Part shown: piece after piece, positions 46,061 to 58,300 of the stretch
How the letters are laid out: the number at the start of each line of letters is the position of its first letter
How positions within the stretch are numbered: the stretch's first letter is position 1
DNA from: Epiperipatus broadwayi
Lineage: Eukaryota; Onychophora; Udeonychophora; Euonychophora; Peripatidae
Length of the DNA stretch: 64,000 nucleotides
Assembly: GCA_028023455.1 (NCBI GenBank)
Contig: JAQFVV010000031.1
Location: 3,348,001-3,412,000 of the forward strand
Direction of reading: 5' to 3'
The notes under the pieces: model-generated
What the model saw: the letters and a program-made list of their open reading frames with translations, nothing else
Told to the model about the DNA's origin: nothing
Databases searched by the model: none
Position numbers and translations under genes: made by a program

Positions 46061-48834
46061 ATTATTTTTTCCTTATTGTCATTGATAATTTGACTATTGG
46101 AACAGAAGGACTAAACAGATGGATGTTTGATCCATTTATTTTTTTAATATTTATTTTGGATAGCTGATTTATATGTGCAATTAGTTTATTGTTGATAGTT
46201 GTTTTGTGCTTTGCTTTGATTAATTAACATTTAATAAGTCATAAAATATTAGGTGATTATTTTCAGATTGAATTTGAATTTGCCTTCAATAATAAGGTGT
46301 TAAACATTTTATGAATATTGGATAATGAATAACAGGGAACAGTGTATCTAATGATGATTTATTTGATCAGTCTGATTACACATTGGTACACTAAAATGTA
46401 TCAGTGAGATGTTCTCATTAAAATAAATATTACCTCCAAATAATTATATTTAAATCTTTGATAATATCAAATGAAGTTTCTTTGATATTAACGTATTTGT
46501 GGCACACTTCTTTACTGTTCATCATAAAATATTGTTAAAAGATCTAATCTGTTACGGATAGTAAAATTTATTGAGACTTATAATCTGAATTGTGATACTG
46601 AATGCCACATCTTTTTAAAAGAACTATCTTACAGACATAGCTTTGAATTTCATCTCATGGAATTTTATCTAATGTCACACAAATTAACTACAATTTTTTA
46701 ACTAATGCTAATAAACATTTAATGTGAAAATGTGGTTCAAATGATAATAGACTAAGTTTGAATCAGCTTATTTATTAAAGACAGCATATAGAGAGTAATA
46801 AATATTAATAATCATACAAACAGTCCTAAGTACAATTCAACAAGATGTGGAACCATTAAATCAATCAGGTATCCTTATTAATATAAAATATTTTTATTCT
46901 CTACTTCTAAACATGGGATTGTAATCAAAAAATATTAATGTCTTAATGTACTTAAGAATGTAATTCATTTTATTCATTTAAGAAATTATATTGAAGAAGA
47001 ACTAATCTGATTTGATGATTTTATTTCCATTGTTTTCGAGTTTTTTTAAATCTAGCCTATCAAAAAGTTTTCTCTTAATTTAGCATTAATTCAATCACTG
47101 TGTTTTTTTTTTTCAAAACATATCTGAAACTTTTTGTCCAGATTTTAATTATTCCTTATTTATTTTAAAAACAAAAACTACTTTGTTAATGTTTTTCAAA
47201 TACAATTTTTACATTTATGTAAATATTCTTGCCTATACATATGCACATCATTAGGTAAATTATTGCAATAATTTGTACCATAAATTACCATCACTTTCAT
47301 TAATCAAATGTATTTTACAATATATGCTTGACTTTTCCATTTCGTGATAGACCAATCCTATCTCTAAAACTTAAAACTGTATATATAAAAAATAGTCCTG
47401 TTCTCTTTCATAAAAATTGATATTTTAATTAAATTGCTAATCTACACACACTATATAGTGACTGTTTTCCGTATATTACTTTTTTTTCTTCAAATGATTA
47501 ATTAATTACTTTAATTTCCCCAAAATATTTTGTGTTGGAAATGCATACTTAACTGAATGACTTTCTTTACCCTTTTTTTTTTTAAATTTTCATGAATGTG
47601 CCAAGTAATATTAATCTTATTTGATCCTACTTTAATATTTTAATTGTGGCTTGTTTTTTGGGTTTTTTTTTTTTTTTAAAAAAAATTAACTTAAATGTTG
47701 TTCATCTGTCTAACAACCAAATTTATGATCCTCATAATATATCTTATCAGCTTAATGACAGTGTAGTCATAATTTCATAAGAATCATGGCTTACTGGAAG
47801 TCATCATGTTGTATTTTGAATTTCCATTTCTTTTTTATGTGAAGAACTTAATTGTCTATTCTTGATGAAAAAAATATATTAAAAAGAGATGGAAAAATAT
47901 AAATTTTGTTAAAAATAGAAATATGGCTTAGCATCATATTAAGTCGTATAACAAAGTTATTCAACTTGCACTCAATGCGCATTCTTTTATATAAAAATAA
48001 ATCGGATAAAATAATTTAATGTAATATGGATTTATTAAAATTGGATATATAAATATCTAAACAATTTACACATGAATATAATTAATATACAATTTTTATA
48101 CTATTATAGTAATTTTATCTAAAAATTAATTATATTTGCCACATCAAATATTTTCCTATAAATTTAGACATTCTTAAATGATTATCTATATTTACTGTTG
48201 TAATAAAAAAAAATTTTCCTGTTATAAAATGATTGTTAAATATTAAACCACTAAACGTCACATGTATTGTACAATATTTCAATAAGGATATTAAAGGTTT
48301 GATTTTTTTCTTTCTATATCTACCCACACCAATGTGCATTTTAAAATTCTTAAGGCAACTTGAAAATCTTACACTTTATTTAAATATGAAGATTTATGTG
48401 CTTATGCTGTGTATCCAGAAATGAGCTAGAATGTAAAACTAAAGCAGTATGGTTTGGTTTTGGTTTTCCTTTGAAAGGATGTTGAAGAAAGTGTTTGCTT
48501 TGCAATGAACTATTTAAAACAGTTTATCTTTAATTATTATAGGAATTAGCTAGAAAACAATAGCAAATTTCTATTTATTTTAGATATATTTATTGCTAAA
48601 CCATTCTTTGAAAATTACAAATCTACTTTACATTAAAAATCAAATTGATTCCTATATTGCAGACAAAAATTACTTTGCTTAGAAATTCATTCTTAACAGT
48701 ATCTAATTTAGCCAGTTCTTCATCAACTTTTAACTTTATATTTTGTTTATTTTAATGGTATTCAAAAAAAAATGCAAAATTAAATATTAATAGTGAGTGA
48801 TTTAGGGGAAAAGTAGCAATATTTATCATGAAAT
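46061..48834. other. AT-rich spacer
   Basis: No supported gene. A short piece at about 48243-48265 (attaaaccactaaacgtcaca) matches the head of the family 2 SINEs. Confidence 0.45.
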
Positions 48835-49200
48835 TATTAACCCAAATAGAAATAGTGGATGAAATTAAATTTGAATGTGTTGCTTTTGTGTTTAATTGTA
48901 AGTCTGAGATTCTAAGAATGTATAGAAGACAGATGTACTATAAAGATACAATGTAGTTGAGGTTAGGGTGAAGAAATCAAAATACATAGGAAATAACAAA
49001 CAGATATGATTGACTTCATATATTTAAAAGACATGGATGGCCAAGTGAAGCCCTAAACTCAATCTAAAAAGAGCCCAGTTCTGAAATGAATGGATTATGT
49101 ATGAAAGTTTGCTGGCATGATATGTAGAAGAGAAACTGTGATGGAAAGTTGTATTAATCTTTAAGAGATCATTATGCTATGAGTTGAAATAATGATGAAG
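48835..49200 (+). mobile_element. RTE-type LINE 3'-end fragment (copy 4)
   Basis: The stretch follows the order of the last 360 bp of the other RTE copies: gatgaaattaa and tgtgttgcttttg (compare 8713-8755), aagaaatcaaaatacata, a GCxGGCATGATATGTAGAAGAG-like block near 49112, and a weak tail near 49190. It is strongly diverged and indel-rich. Confidence 0.55.
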
Positions 49201-50264
49201 CAAAAAAATAGTAAATATTTAATAGCAGCATATGCTTAGTCAGAAAAAAAGAACTCAAAAGATTGTTTTTTATTTTTTTTTTAAGGCAATTGGTGCAGTG
49301 ATATTTATTTTGTATATAACTGCCAAATTTGAGCTGAACAAACTAACACAATGTTACCTTAATTTAAAATTCATATATTGAAAATTCATATACAGTATTG
49401 AAAGTTAGGTTTTGTATTGATTGTAAGATGTCAAATAATAAATATAATGCATAATCTTATAATAATGCTTAAATCAAATTTACAAATAACTTGATATCCT
49501 CCATTTTCTCATTGCCTTATTTATTTCAGTGCTCTGTTTTTATTCTTAAAATTTAATTTTGCTATTGCTACATTGTCATCTGCTGTTACACTTTTCATTA
49601 AAAGTATTTTGAGGTAATATGTAATCTGTATAAAATTTATTCCTATTGCTTATAACTTAATAGCCTCAGTTTGTAGTAAATAGATAATTGGTATGAATAG
49701 TAATCATCTTTTCTTTGTTGTTGACAAATTTCCAAAACTGGATTCAATGCCTTTTTTTTTTCCTTCTAAAATTCTAGTCCAGTTCATTCCATTTATCAAT
49801 TTCTTTAAAGCTGCTTTTAATATTTTTGATCTTGTTAATCATAATATTTAAATATTTCTATTAAATATTATTTGAAATAATATTTTAATAATTTGAACTT
49901 TATTTTATAGCAGCCATTGAAAATTGAGTGTTTTCTTGTTTGACAACAATTATTGTGATAAATATTTTTGAAGTTGATAAGTTGGCTTTACATTAATAAT
50001 TTCATATGTACATTCAATGATATTTGTATATATACATTTCAAAATTGTATCAAATATATATTAAGTAGCCCAGTTGTTTATTAAATAGAATTGCTAAATA
50101 TTTTTGTCTGTGGACTTATTTTATGGTATTTACTTAATATCCTCTAAAATTATTATTTTGATAGTTTCTTTAATGATATCTGAAAGGAAGTAGAAATTGA
50201 AATTGGCATAACAAAAATGAAATATAATACAATATTTTTAATTTATAATTATATGTTAAACTTT
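49201..50264. other. AT-rich spacer
   Basis: No supported feature. Confidence 0.5.
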
Positions 50265-50545
50265 TTCCATCATTTAGAATTAATTGTTAAATGTCTTTAG
50301 AAAAAATCAAACTGTAAACTTTTCAAATACATTCAGTTGTTAATAATAGCCCAACATTTTGAGTGATATTCTCCACTCTTCTTCATGTATTGGTGATCTA
50401 ACCAGTAACAATACTAGAATGAGAATCGAACCTGTAATCTTTAGGTTTGTGAATGCTGAATTTAATGTGATGCTTTAACCAAGTAACCTGTTCTATCAAA
50501 GGCGCAATAGTCAATAGAAATTTGATATGTATAAAGATCCTATGA
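50265..50545 (-). mobile_element. family 3 SINE, single copy
   Basis: Read on the minus strand it has the same order as the pair at 13381-13930: an eroded A box, B box aggttcgattctc (about 50425), a hammerhead-like block near 50370-50400, and the 3' end with tttctaaagacatttaac. The hammerhead-like block reads AUGAAGA, A, stem II GAGUG/CACUC, AAAAU. Stem II differs from the 13.7-kb copies by a compensatory A-U to U-A swap. The core has lost C3-U4 and G12. Confidence 0.65.
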
Positions 50546-51394
50546 TCTCTCCATTTTTTTTTAAAAGCAATGTTAATAAGTGATTGCCAAAGATTAATTA
50601 TTATAATAAATTAACTTAGGGAGTTATTTGCCATTATCATGCGAGCAGCTTTTTATTTTTTTATTTTCCTCTCTGTCCAATATTCAAATCTTTTTCCAAC
50701 TGACATGTTCATTTGTATATATATATATATGGCCTGCTACTTTAGAAATATTAATTTTTCTTCTTTAATCATTATTTTATTATTTTTTGAAATTAACTTT
50801 CTAAAGAAAATCACATTCAAAATTATATAAAAAATAAAAAATATCAAAAAAAATTTGGGTACTTTCCTGTTATCTGGAACTATTTGATTTTTATTTATTT
50901 TTTAAAATATGGGCAAAATATCTATAATTTAGATTCTGGAGATCAGAAAAATTAGTTGGATCTAAAAGCAACTCGAATATGTTGTCAGCTCTGAGTTTCA
51001 GTCTCCAAATGAATTAGGCCAAATAAGACTTCCAATGCCATGGCCTCTCAGTAGAAGGCAGAAAAAATTAAATAAATGAATTATTTTTTTACTTACCGAT
51101 ATTTTTCTATTTTTATTAACTTTTTTTTTTTTAAATCTTCATATAAAATATTAATGTATATATTAAATTGTTTGTCAGAATTAATAATCAAATGACTCCA
51201 GGTATTGACAACAGAAAAGTGGCATCGTTTGAAGTCATATTTGGCCCAATTCATTTGGAGAGTGGAAGTCAGAGACAGTGAATATAAAAAATCAAATGGT
51301 TCTAAATAATAGGGAAATATCAAAATGTATAAATCTACATGGGCATTTAGTTCTAAAGATCTAACATGTGGAAGCTTCCACTCTGGAAAAAGAC
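50546..51394. other. AT-rich spacer
   Basis: No supported gene. 50920-51060 and 51170-51260 share ggccaaata / tatttggcc-type segments in inverted form (for example caaatgaattaggccaaat and its near-complement), suggesting another short foldback repeat. Confidence 0.4.
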
Positions 51395-53139
51395 ATAAAC
51401 TGCCATCATACCATTTAATATTTCTTTATTAAATCCAATGACAGCAAGTTAGAAAACACTCAAAAGTTGCTTCTAAAACAGGCATTTCTCAAGCTATATA
51501 AATCTATAATCATTCTTCCTACTGGCAAGAACACTGTTATAATTGTAATGGATTCTATTGATTATGGTATTAAAAAAACTCCTGCTGGCCAATACAAAAA
51601 AGTGGCAAAGAAGTCCTGTACCAGCTAATCACATTTAGCATAATTCTACATCTTTATGATCTATCTGAAATCCATATGAATCATGTTCCATTAGGTCCTA
51701 TTGATAGTTGTAGAAATTCTTGAGATTCTTAGTCCTTTGGCATACAAGTCATAATCCTTTTATCAGATTTTAAGCATTTTATGGAATTAATCAAAATTGA
51801 AAAAATATACATATTGATAGGCTTTGATGTGAAAAATTTATTCATAAATATAATTTTGTGATGTTTTATCTATTGTAAGAAAACATGGGGATAAAAGCTT
51901 ACAAACCAGAACAATTCTTACTGTTGATAGTATAACAAAACTCTTAACATTCTGTATAATAGCAACACTTTTTTATTGTAACAAAATCAAATATGGCTAG
52001 GGGTTTTCCATTCCCCCTAATCAGTAGTATTTACACGGAAGAAGTTGAAATTACAGCCAAAATACTACTTCATCTCCAACTAAATCTGTCTTCCTAAGTT
52101 GATACATTTGTTATATGCCACATGGTACATTAGTATAAAAATTATAAATGTACATCAAAAAGATAATCCAATAAAAATCACAACAGAATTATAACAAAAC
52201 AAATTTGCATAATTAAATGTCTTGTTACAAGGCTTCCTCATGACAAAATCAAAACTATTGTCTATAGAAAACCTATACATACTTGAAAATACTTATGTAC
52301 ATACTTCATGACAGAAATAAAAAAAAAAAATTGGAGTTATAGTATCACACAAGTTTGTTCGGGAAGCTGTGACTTGAAAAAAATAGTTTTACATAGCACA
52401 GATTCATGAAGAATGATTATCCTGTTAGCTATCATTAAGAAAACCTTAAAAAAAAACAAAAAAATATAAAAAGAAAAGTTAATTGTAGGTACTGTAAGGT
52501 ATTTATATCAACCAGGGATAACAGACAAATTAAAAATCTATAGTCAGTATATCATCAGGACAGCTTTCCAAAGCCATAGTGCATTATGAGGAATCTTAAT
52601 CTCTGCAAAATCCAAACTGGAAATTTTAAAAATCAAAAACTGCATTTATGAATTATCCTTTAATTAAAACCCATAGAGACCTGAACGGCCATTTTTAATT
52701 CCCAAAAAAAATTACAGGACCTACAATTTTAAATAAAATGTCTAATTTATTACAATAAATAAATATATATATATACATTTTTATAAAGTGCAAATATGAA
52801 AGAATGTTATAAAGCTGATAAAGTAGTCATTACCACAAAAAATAATTTAAAAAAAATGATATTTTTCACATTTTTAAAATCTTTATTTTTATATTGGTTC
52901 ACAAACTCTCAATTTTGAAAGGTATAGCCTAAAATGACAATTTCATAGACAGCTTCATCACATTCGTCATAAAATGCAGAGAAAAATAATATATAACATG
53001 ACCTACCTGAGTTACAGATTGTTGGTGTAATGTGGCAAAAGGTGACCATTTCAATTTCATTTTTCTGCTTGACACCCTGTATGTTCTATTTTGGCAAGCA
53101 GTTGTTTTTCTAGGCCCTCTATGCGGGATATCTATTAGA

Positions 53140-53920
53140 AATGCAAGGTTTTGTGTGGATTAGAAATGCAAGGTTTTAGTGTGGATCAAAAAAAAAATAA
53201 CAGTAATAACTTTAGTAAAGTGTAAGTTATGGGGATAAAAAATAATTACTATATTATTGAAAAATCATGGGCTAAATTATGCATTATTACATAGGAAACC
53301 ATGATAGCAAAGTATGCTATAAAATGAATAAAAAGTTATCTGCAAAGTATGCTATAAAATGAATAAAAAGTTATCTACAATGAAATAATAAAAAAATATT
53401 ATTTATTTTTTTATTTAAAAAATAAAAAATTTTTTCTTTATTTTTAAAATATGAGGGGAGGGAGAAATAATAATTTTTTTTTTTAAAAAAAAACAAAATA
53501 AAAAAGTGTATTATAAAATAAAAAAAATATTTATTAATAAATAAAGAAAAAAAAAATAAATTAAATTATATATATTTTATGAAAAATATATACTATTTTT
53601 TTATAATATAAAGAGGGGAAGGGTGAGATAAATTATACATTATTACATAGAAAACCATGATAGCAAAGTATGCTATAAAATGAATAAAAAGTTATCTGCA
53701 AAGTATGCTATAAAATGAAAAAAAGTTATCTACAAAAATGAATAAAAACGTAGTAAATTCTAAGTTATGCATGTAAAAAATAATTACTATATTATTGGAA
53801 TATCATGAGGGTAAGGGTGAGCTAAATTATGCATTATTACATAGCAAACCATAATAGCAAAGTATGCTATAAAATGAATAAAAACTTATCTACAATGAAA
53901 TGTATAAAAACAGTAAATAA
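53140..53920 (+). repeat. tandem and interspersed direct repeats inside the piggyBac-like element
   Basis: A short repeat of about 24 bp (aaatgcaaggtttt at about 53140 and 53164) is followed by at least three copies of a block containing taaattatgcattattacat and agcaaagtatgctataaaat (about 53275, 53630 and 53830). Within the blocks a 38-bp subunit is itself duplicated (53305-53380 and 53665-53730). Confidence 0.8.
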
Positions 53921-53974
53921 AATAAAATAAATAACCCAAAGGAATTACAAGCAATTATTATATATCAGTGGGAG

Positions 53975-54274
53975 ATGATGATGATGAATGTTGAATACTT
54001 ACGGGTAATGGGGAATACGAAACCTCAAAATCAAACACATCAACAGAAAAGTTCGTTAGAATCAAAATTACGTTCAGCGGCGAAAATAATTGTTTTCTCC
54101 GTATATTTTTTTTATCCGTTGATAAAATCTAGAAAGATAAAAAAAATTTACAAAATTTTAATAATGTACTTTACAAAAATTGCTATAAAAAATCTAATTT
54201 TCATCGCACAGAAAAAAATTTTAGACGTACAAAAAGATAGAAAAATGGCGGAGAGAAAGAAAAAAAAAGCGTAA
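53975..54274 (+). other. open frame of uncertain meaning in the piggyBac-like element
   Basis: A 99-codon frame begins MMMMNVEYLRVMGN and ends in a lysine-rich tail. Its GC and CpG content is higher than its surroundings, and it lies just inside the right terminal repeat. It resembles no transposase I know. It could be untranslated end sequence of the parental piggyBac. Confidence 0.25.
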
Positions 54275-54639
54275 CTGTGACGTATACGGTTTGCACGCTA
54301 TTGCGGTCGAAATTGCAAACTTTTTTTAATGCGGAAAAAAGCGGTTTTCGGTCTCAAGGGGTTAAATGTGGAAGGGCAAATATTGGTGAAACCAGCTATC
54401 ATATTGAAAAATGATTACAAGAGCACAAAATATTGATTAAAGTGATAAAAAAACAGTAGTTCTAAAGTAGCAGACCATGCATCTACCAATAAACATGTTT
54501 AGCTAGTAAAAAAACAATATTGGACAGAAAATAAAAAGGAGGAAATTTAAAGAAATTGTTTAGTGATAACTGGGGGGGGGGGGATTCATGTTTGAATGAA
54601 GAAATCTGAAGTTCTCTCATAGATAAGCTATCAAATTTC

Positions 54640-54965
54640 TACTGACTTGCTTTTGCCAAAATAGCTTAGTTGGTTAGAAAATCATCTTAAATGCAATATT
54701 CATGGATTAAAAGTCTGGGGTTCATTCTGATTCTAATACTATTATTGATCAGATTTGCATCACTTAAAGAAGAGAGAATAACATCATTCAAAGCTGTTAT
54801 ATACTAACTATATATTAATTATTAATTGTGGAATATATTTGAGATGTGTTAATAGTTTCCATTTTTTTGAAGATGTTTAACAATTCAATTCTAGGTGGCA
54901 GAAATAATTCAACATATAATAAATACCATCATCACAAACTTTCAGATAAATAATGTATTAAAATG
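54640..54965 (+). mobile_element. family 3 SINE, single plus-strand copy
   Basis: It has the best-preserved A box of the family (tagcttagttggttagaa, about 54662), a B-box-like ggggttcattctgatt (about 54717), and an eroded hammerhead block near 54768-54800 (AAAGA, GAGAG, CAUUCAAAGC). The 3' body ends near aacaattcaattctaggtgg. It lies upstream of the first visible TAF10 exon, probably inside the preceding intron. Confidence 0.65.
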
Positions 54966-55224
54966 TTATCTTTAATAAGTTTAAATAGTGTCCGTCCCCC
55001 CCATTGTATCAAAAATATGAATAATAAAAAAAATTTTTAATGCATAAATTATTTTAGCAAAATTATACAAAAGCTGCAGATAAAAGACTCAAGATTTTTT
55101 TTAAAAAAATTATAATTGTAAGCTTTCTATTAATATGCTCATAACATATATATAAATAATTGATTATTTTGTATCTTATTCATTAAGATTAAAGAAATAA
55201 CATTTCACTTTTTTTTAAACACAG

Positions 55225-55346
55225 AATTGCCATCTAATATATCACTTCAGCCTCTCCCAAAAGCCAATAGTCCAGTACCTGAAGTTCGAACAGCTGGAAT
55301 ACCCCTATCTGATTTTATTTTACAGTTAGAAGATTATACTCCTACT
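55225..55346 (+). CDS. TAF10: TAF10 internal exon a
   Basis: The acceptor is a T-rich tract ending acacag and the donor is gtaagt. The first two bases complete a codon begun in an upstream exon. The exon encodes LPSNISLQPLPKANSPVPEV then RTAGIPLSDFILQLEDYTPT. The N-terminal half is the poorly conserved Pro/Ser-rich region. Confidence 0.92.
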
Positions 55347-58300
55347 GTAAGTATACTTCCAACTTAAAATCTTTCTAAATGTTGATAATTTTATTAATAA
55401 ATGGAATTCTGTTATTTTAGATTCCAGATGCAGTCACTGCTTATTATTTAAATAGGGCTGGTTTTGAAGCTTCAGATCCAAGAATGTAAGTTTAATAAAA
55501 TTTTTACTTTTTAATTAATTATATATTTTTTAAAAATCCTTTCCCTCATCTTTTTTGCAAAATGAATTAAAGCCCTATTCTCTTATAAAAAATTTTTTTT
55601 GTTAATTTTTGTTTTTCGTCCATTGTTAAATTATACAATTTTTTTTTTAAGTCACAAAATAACTCACATTGTTATTGGTCTATTATTAAAGTCATGTTCA
55701 TTCTATTTGATTTTTGACATTTATGAATCATTACTTTATTGATGCTTCAATTTTTAGAAAACAATTGCACATGAACTAATTTACTAAAAAAACATTTACT
55801 TATTTGAACAATATTTATATCAATAGTCATATAAGTCTAAGGTAGTTTTCTATTCTATCATGTCAGCCACATGATGATGCTATTTCTAGGTCATTTCCTA
55901 GAAATATACCCTTTCCGCGGTCTCAGTCAACCCAAGAGGCTTCTTTCTATGATAAAACACAGGAGTCCCCGCCGACTGCTGCTCTGGCTCTTTTCTATGC
56001 TAAAAGCATAGACAAATGCCTTTATTGGCTGCCGTAGTTTCTTGTGTTATTCACTTTATGGTAATGCTAGAATGTCTATTTTCTCTAGACTTTCATGTGA
56101 GAGTATGCTCTGGCTCTTTTCTTTTTTAAATTTAATGTGAATTTATAAATTTTGTGTAAATTGAAAAATGTATAATTGCGTATTATTTTCTTTTAATAAA
56201 ATAATATAACTTTTTATATATACACACAAACAAAAACAACCCATTTTATGATTTATTTCTATAATTTACTATTACAAAACTAAAGTCGATAGTTATATAG
56301 AATCGAAGGCCCGGAATCATTATATGTACACCTGGGTCTCTTTTTACGCGGACTTATTTAACACGATTTTGAAGTTACGCAATTCGTGTTTCACCGGAAG
56401 TGTGTTAAATAAGTCCGCGTAAAAAGAGACCAACGTGTATGAACTCTGATAATGCGCTATTACTTTAAATAATAAATTTCGCGCACTTACGTTATATTGA
56501 AAGTAATAGCACATTATTGGAATTCGACTTTCATCTTAGTAATTTCAATATTTTCAGTACTTTATAATAGTAAGATTTTATGCAATAATGAAATTAAAAT
56601 CATAATTTCCACATTTTATGTATACACACATTAAATTTTACAAGATTATAATGTAAATTTGTTCAAACATTGTACGTGTTAATTTTGCATTTTAAATCAC
56701 ATTCTGTTTTTGCTTTTTAAAAAAGAACGTAATCAATTATTAATCATTTAGTGTCCACAAGTTTATTTTTAAAAGGTCAGTAATAGCAGTGGGCATAATT
56801 AAAATTTGACAATTAAAAATTAAAATCTGATTTTTAATTGTAATTAACAATTTAAAAATTATTTACTGCGACTTGAAATTAATGTGAAATTTGATTTTTA
56901 AACCGAATTGAAAATTAAAGACAAAAATAAGAATTTAATTTTTAGTTGTTAGTTTCATAAACAATTAATAAAATCATCATCTCAAAGATTAATTACTAAT
57001 TACATTGTCACCAGAAAACCACTGTTACAACATGAGTGTGAAGTTGGCACTAGTTGTTTGCAAACAAATGTGTTTTTCGGCAAATAGCTATAATAATTAA
57101 AACGTGTATAAAAAATGTAAATTACTGTACTGTAAATTATGCATAAAAATATATTATTTTGAATAAAATTAAATATTATAATTAAAAAAAGTTTGTCTTG
57201 TATCAATTTTTTTTAAATTTGAAATTTTTTATTAGTCATATTTTATTTCCTTATATTTTTTTTTGTGCGAATTTTAAAGTAATTTTACGTTGGTGCTTTG
57301 CTTTTACGCGAATTTTGAAAAATCACAGACCGCATCCCCCCTTTTTCAATGTAAGTTACGTCTATTTTTGCGCGATTTCGTTTGCGCGTGTTTTCTGAGG
57401 AACCTATCTATTGCATAAAATGAGACCCAGGTGTATGTGTTTTTGATTACCATCAACATCATCAAATGGCTGACATGATAGAATAGAAAACTACCATCTT
57501 TTAATTTGTAATAACAATTATTTCTAATAAAAATATTATGCAATGTATTTAAGAAAATGTATAGGAAAAAAAACAAAAGTTTACAACACATATATGATAA
57601 ATCAATTTTCTTTTAGACAATGCAGTAACATGGAAGATAAGCACTTGTAAAAATTATTATACATATATTATGACTAAAATTATTAATTTTTTTTCTTAAA
57701 TAAAGTACACCATTACATATATACAAATATAAATGTTTTTAAATGTAACAAGAAAATGTTTTCAAAAGATTATCAAAATGATAGAAAATAATTTTTTGCT
57801 AATAATTTATTCTTCTTATATATATATAAAATTGTTTAGTACATTAATGCAATTTTATTCTTTAAATTAAAAACAATTTAACTTATTAAAAAGTTGTTTT
57901 AAAATTCTAAGTCAAATATAGTAATTAATATATAATTTTTTATATGAAATGTTGACCTAAACATTTCTTTTATAAAAGGAAACAGTTGCAAATCCTTTTT
58001 TTATTGGTCTATTTCATGTTATGATTTTTTGGCTAGAAGTTTTTAAAATCCTTAAATATAGGAAATCCATTAATTTGCTCATTAATAAGAAAATTCAAAT
58101 ATTGCTATATAAAATTTTACAGAATGCTTCCCATAGGGCTTGAGTTTCTCAACTATTATTTACTATATTCATTGGTTACCTTTCAGAAATTAAAAAAAAA
58201 AAAAAGTCTTAATAAGGATATGAAATGCTTGGAAATATTTTTCAATGATTGGAGTCTTCTTTCTATCCCAAATAGCCATATGTTCAACTAAACGACAAGG

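Larger units (their letters stand above)
52664..54361. mobile_element. piggyBac-like non-autonomous element at a TTAA site
   Basis: TTAA is present on both sides (52660-52663 and 54362-54365). The ends are related: the left starts with cccatagagacc shortly inside, and the right, read inward on the minus strand, starts ccccttgagaccg. piggyBac elements insert at TTAA and begin with CCC. No transposase is visible; the interior is largely tandem repeats and AT-rich DNA. The left end has a few extra bases before CCC, so the exact edge is uncertain. Confidence 0.6.
51395..54560 (+). mobile_element. Penelope-like element remnant, copy 2, interrupted
   Basis: Similarity to the PLE at 40357 starts at gccatcatacc. 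Readable pieces are IILPTGKNTVIIV (about 51511), QYKKVAKK (about 51590) and YILIGFDVKNLFINI (about 51806), the last keeping the catalytic D that copy 1 has lost. After a piggyBac-like insertion (52664-54361) the frame resumes with CGRANIGETSYHIEK (54367-54411) and EHKILIK, the GIY-YIG-type endonuclease region, then ILDRK near 54513. Removing the insertion and one TTAA restores a continuous frame across the join. Other stops show the element is dead. Confidence 0.78.

Noticed and set aside
52545-52575. Minus-strand CUGAUGA near 52557
   Set aside because: No stem II or GAAA follows within reach; it lies in PLE coding remnant.
53400-53600. Possible satellite or origin-like AT tract
   Set aside because: It is simple A/T sequence between the direct-repeat blocks of the piggyBac-like element; nothing specific beyond composition.
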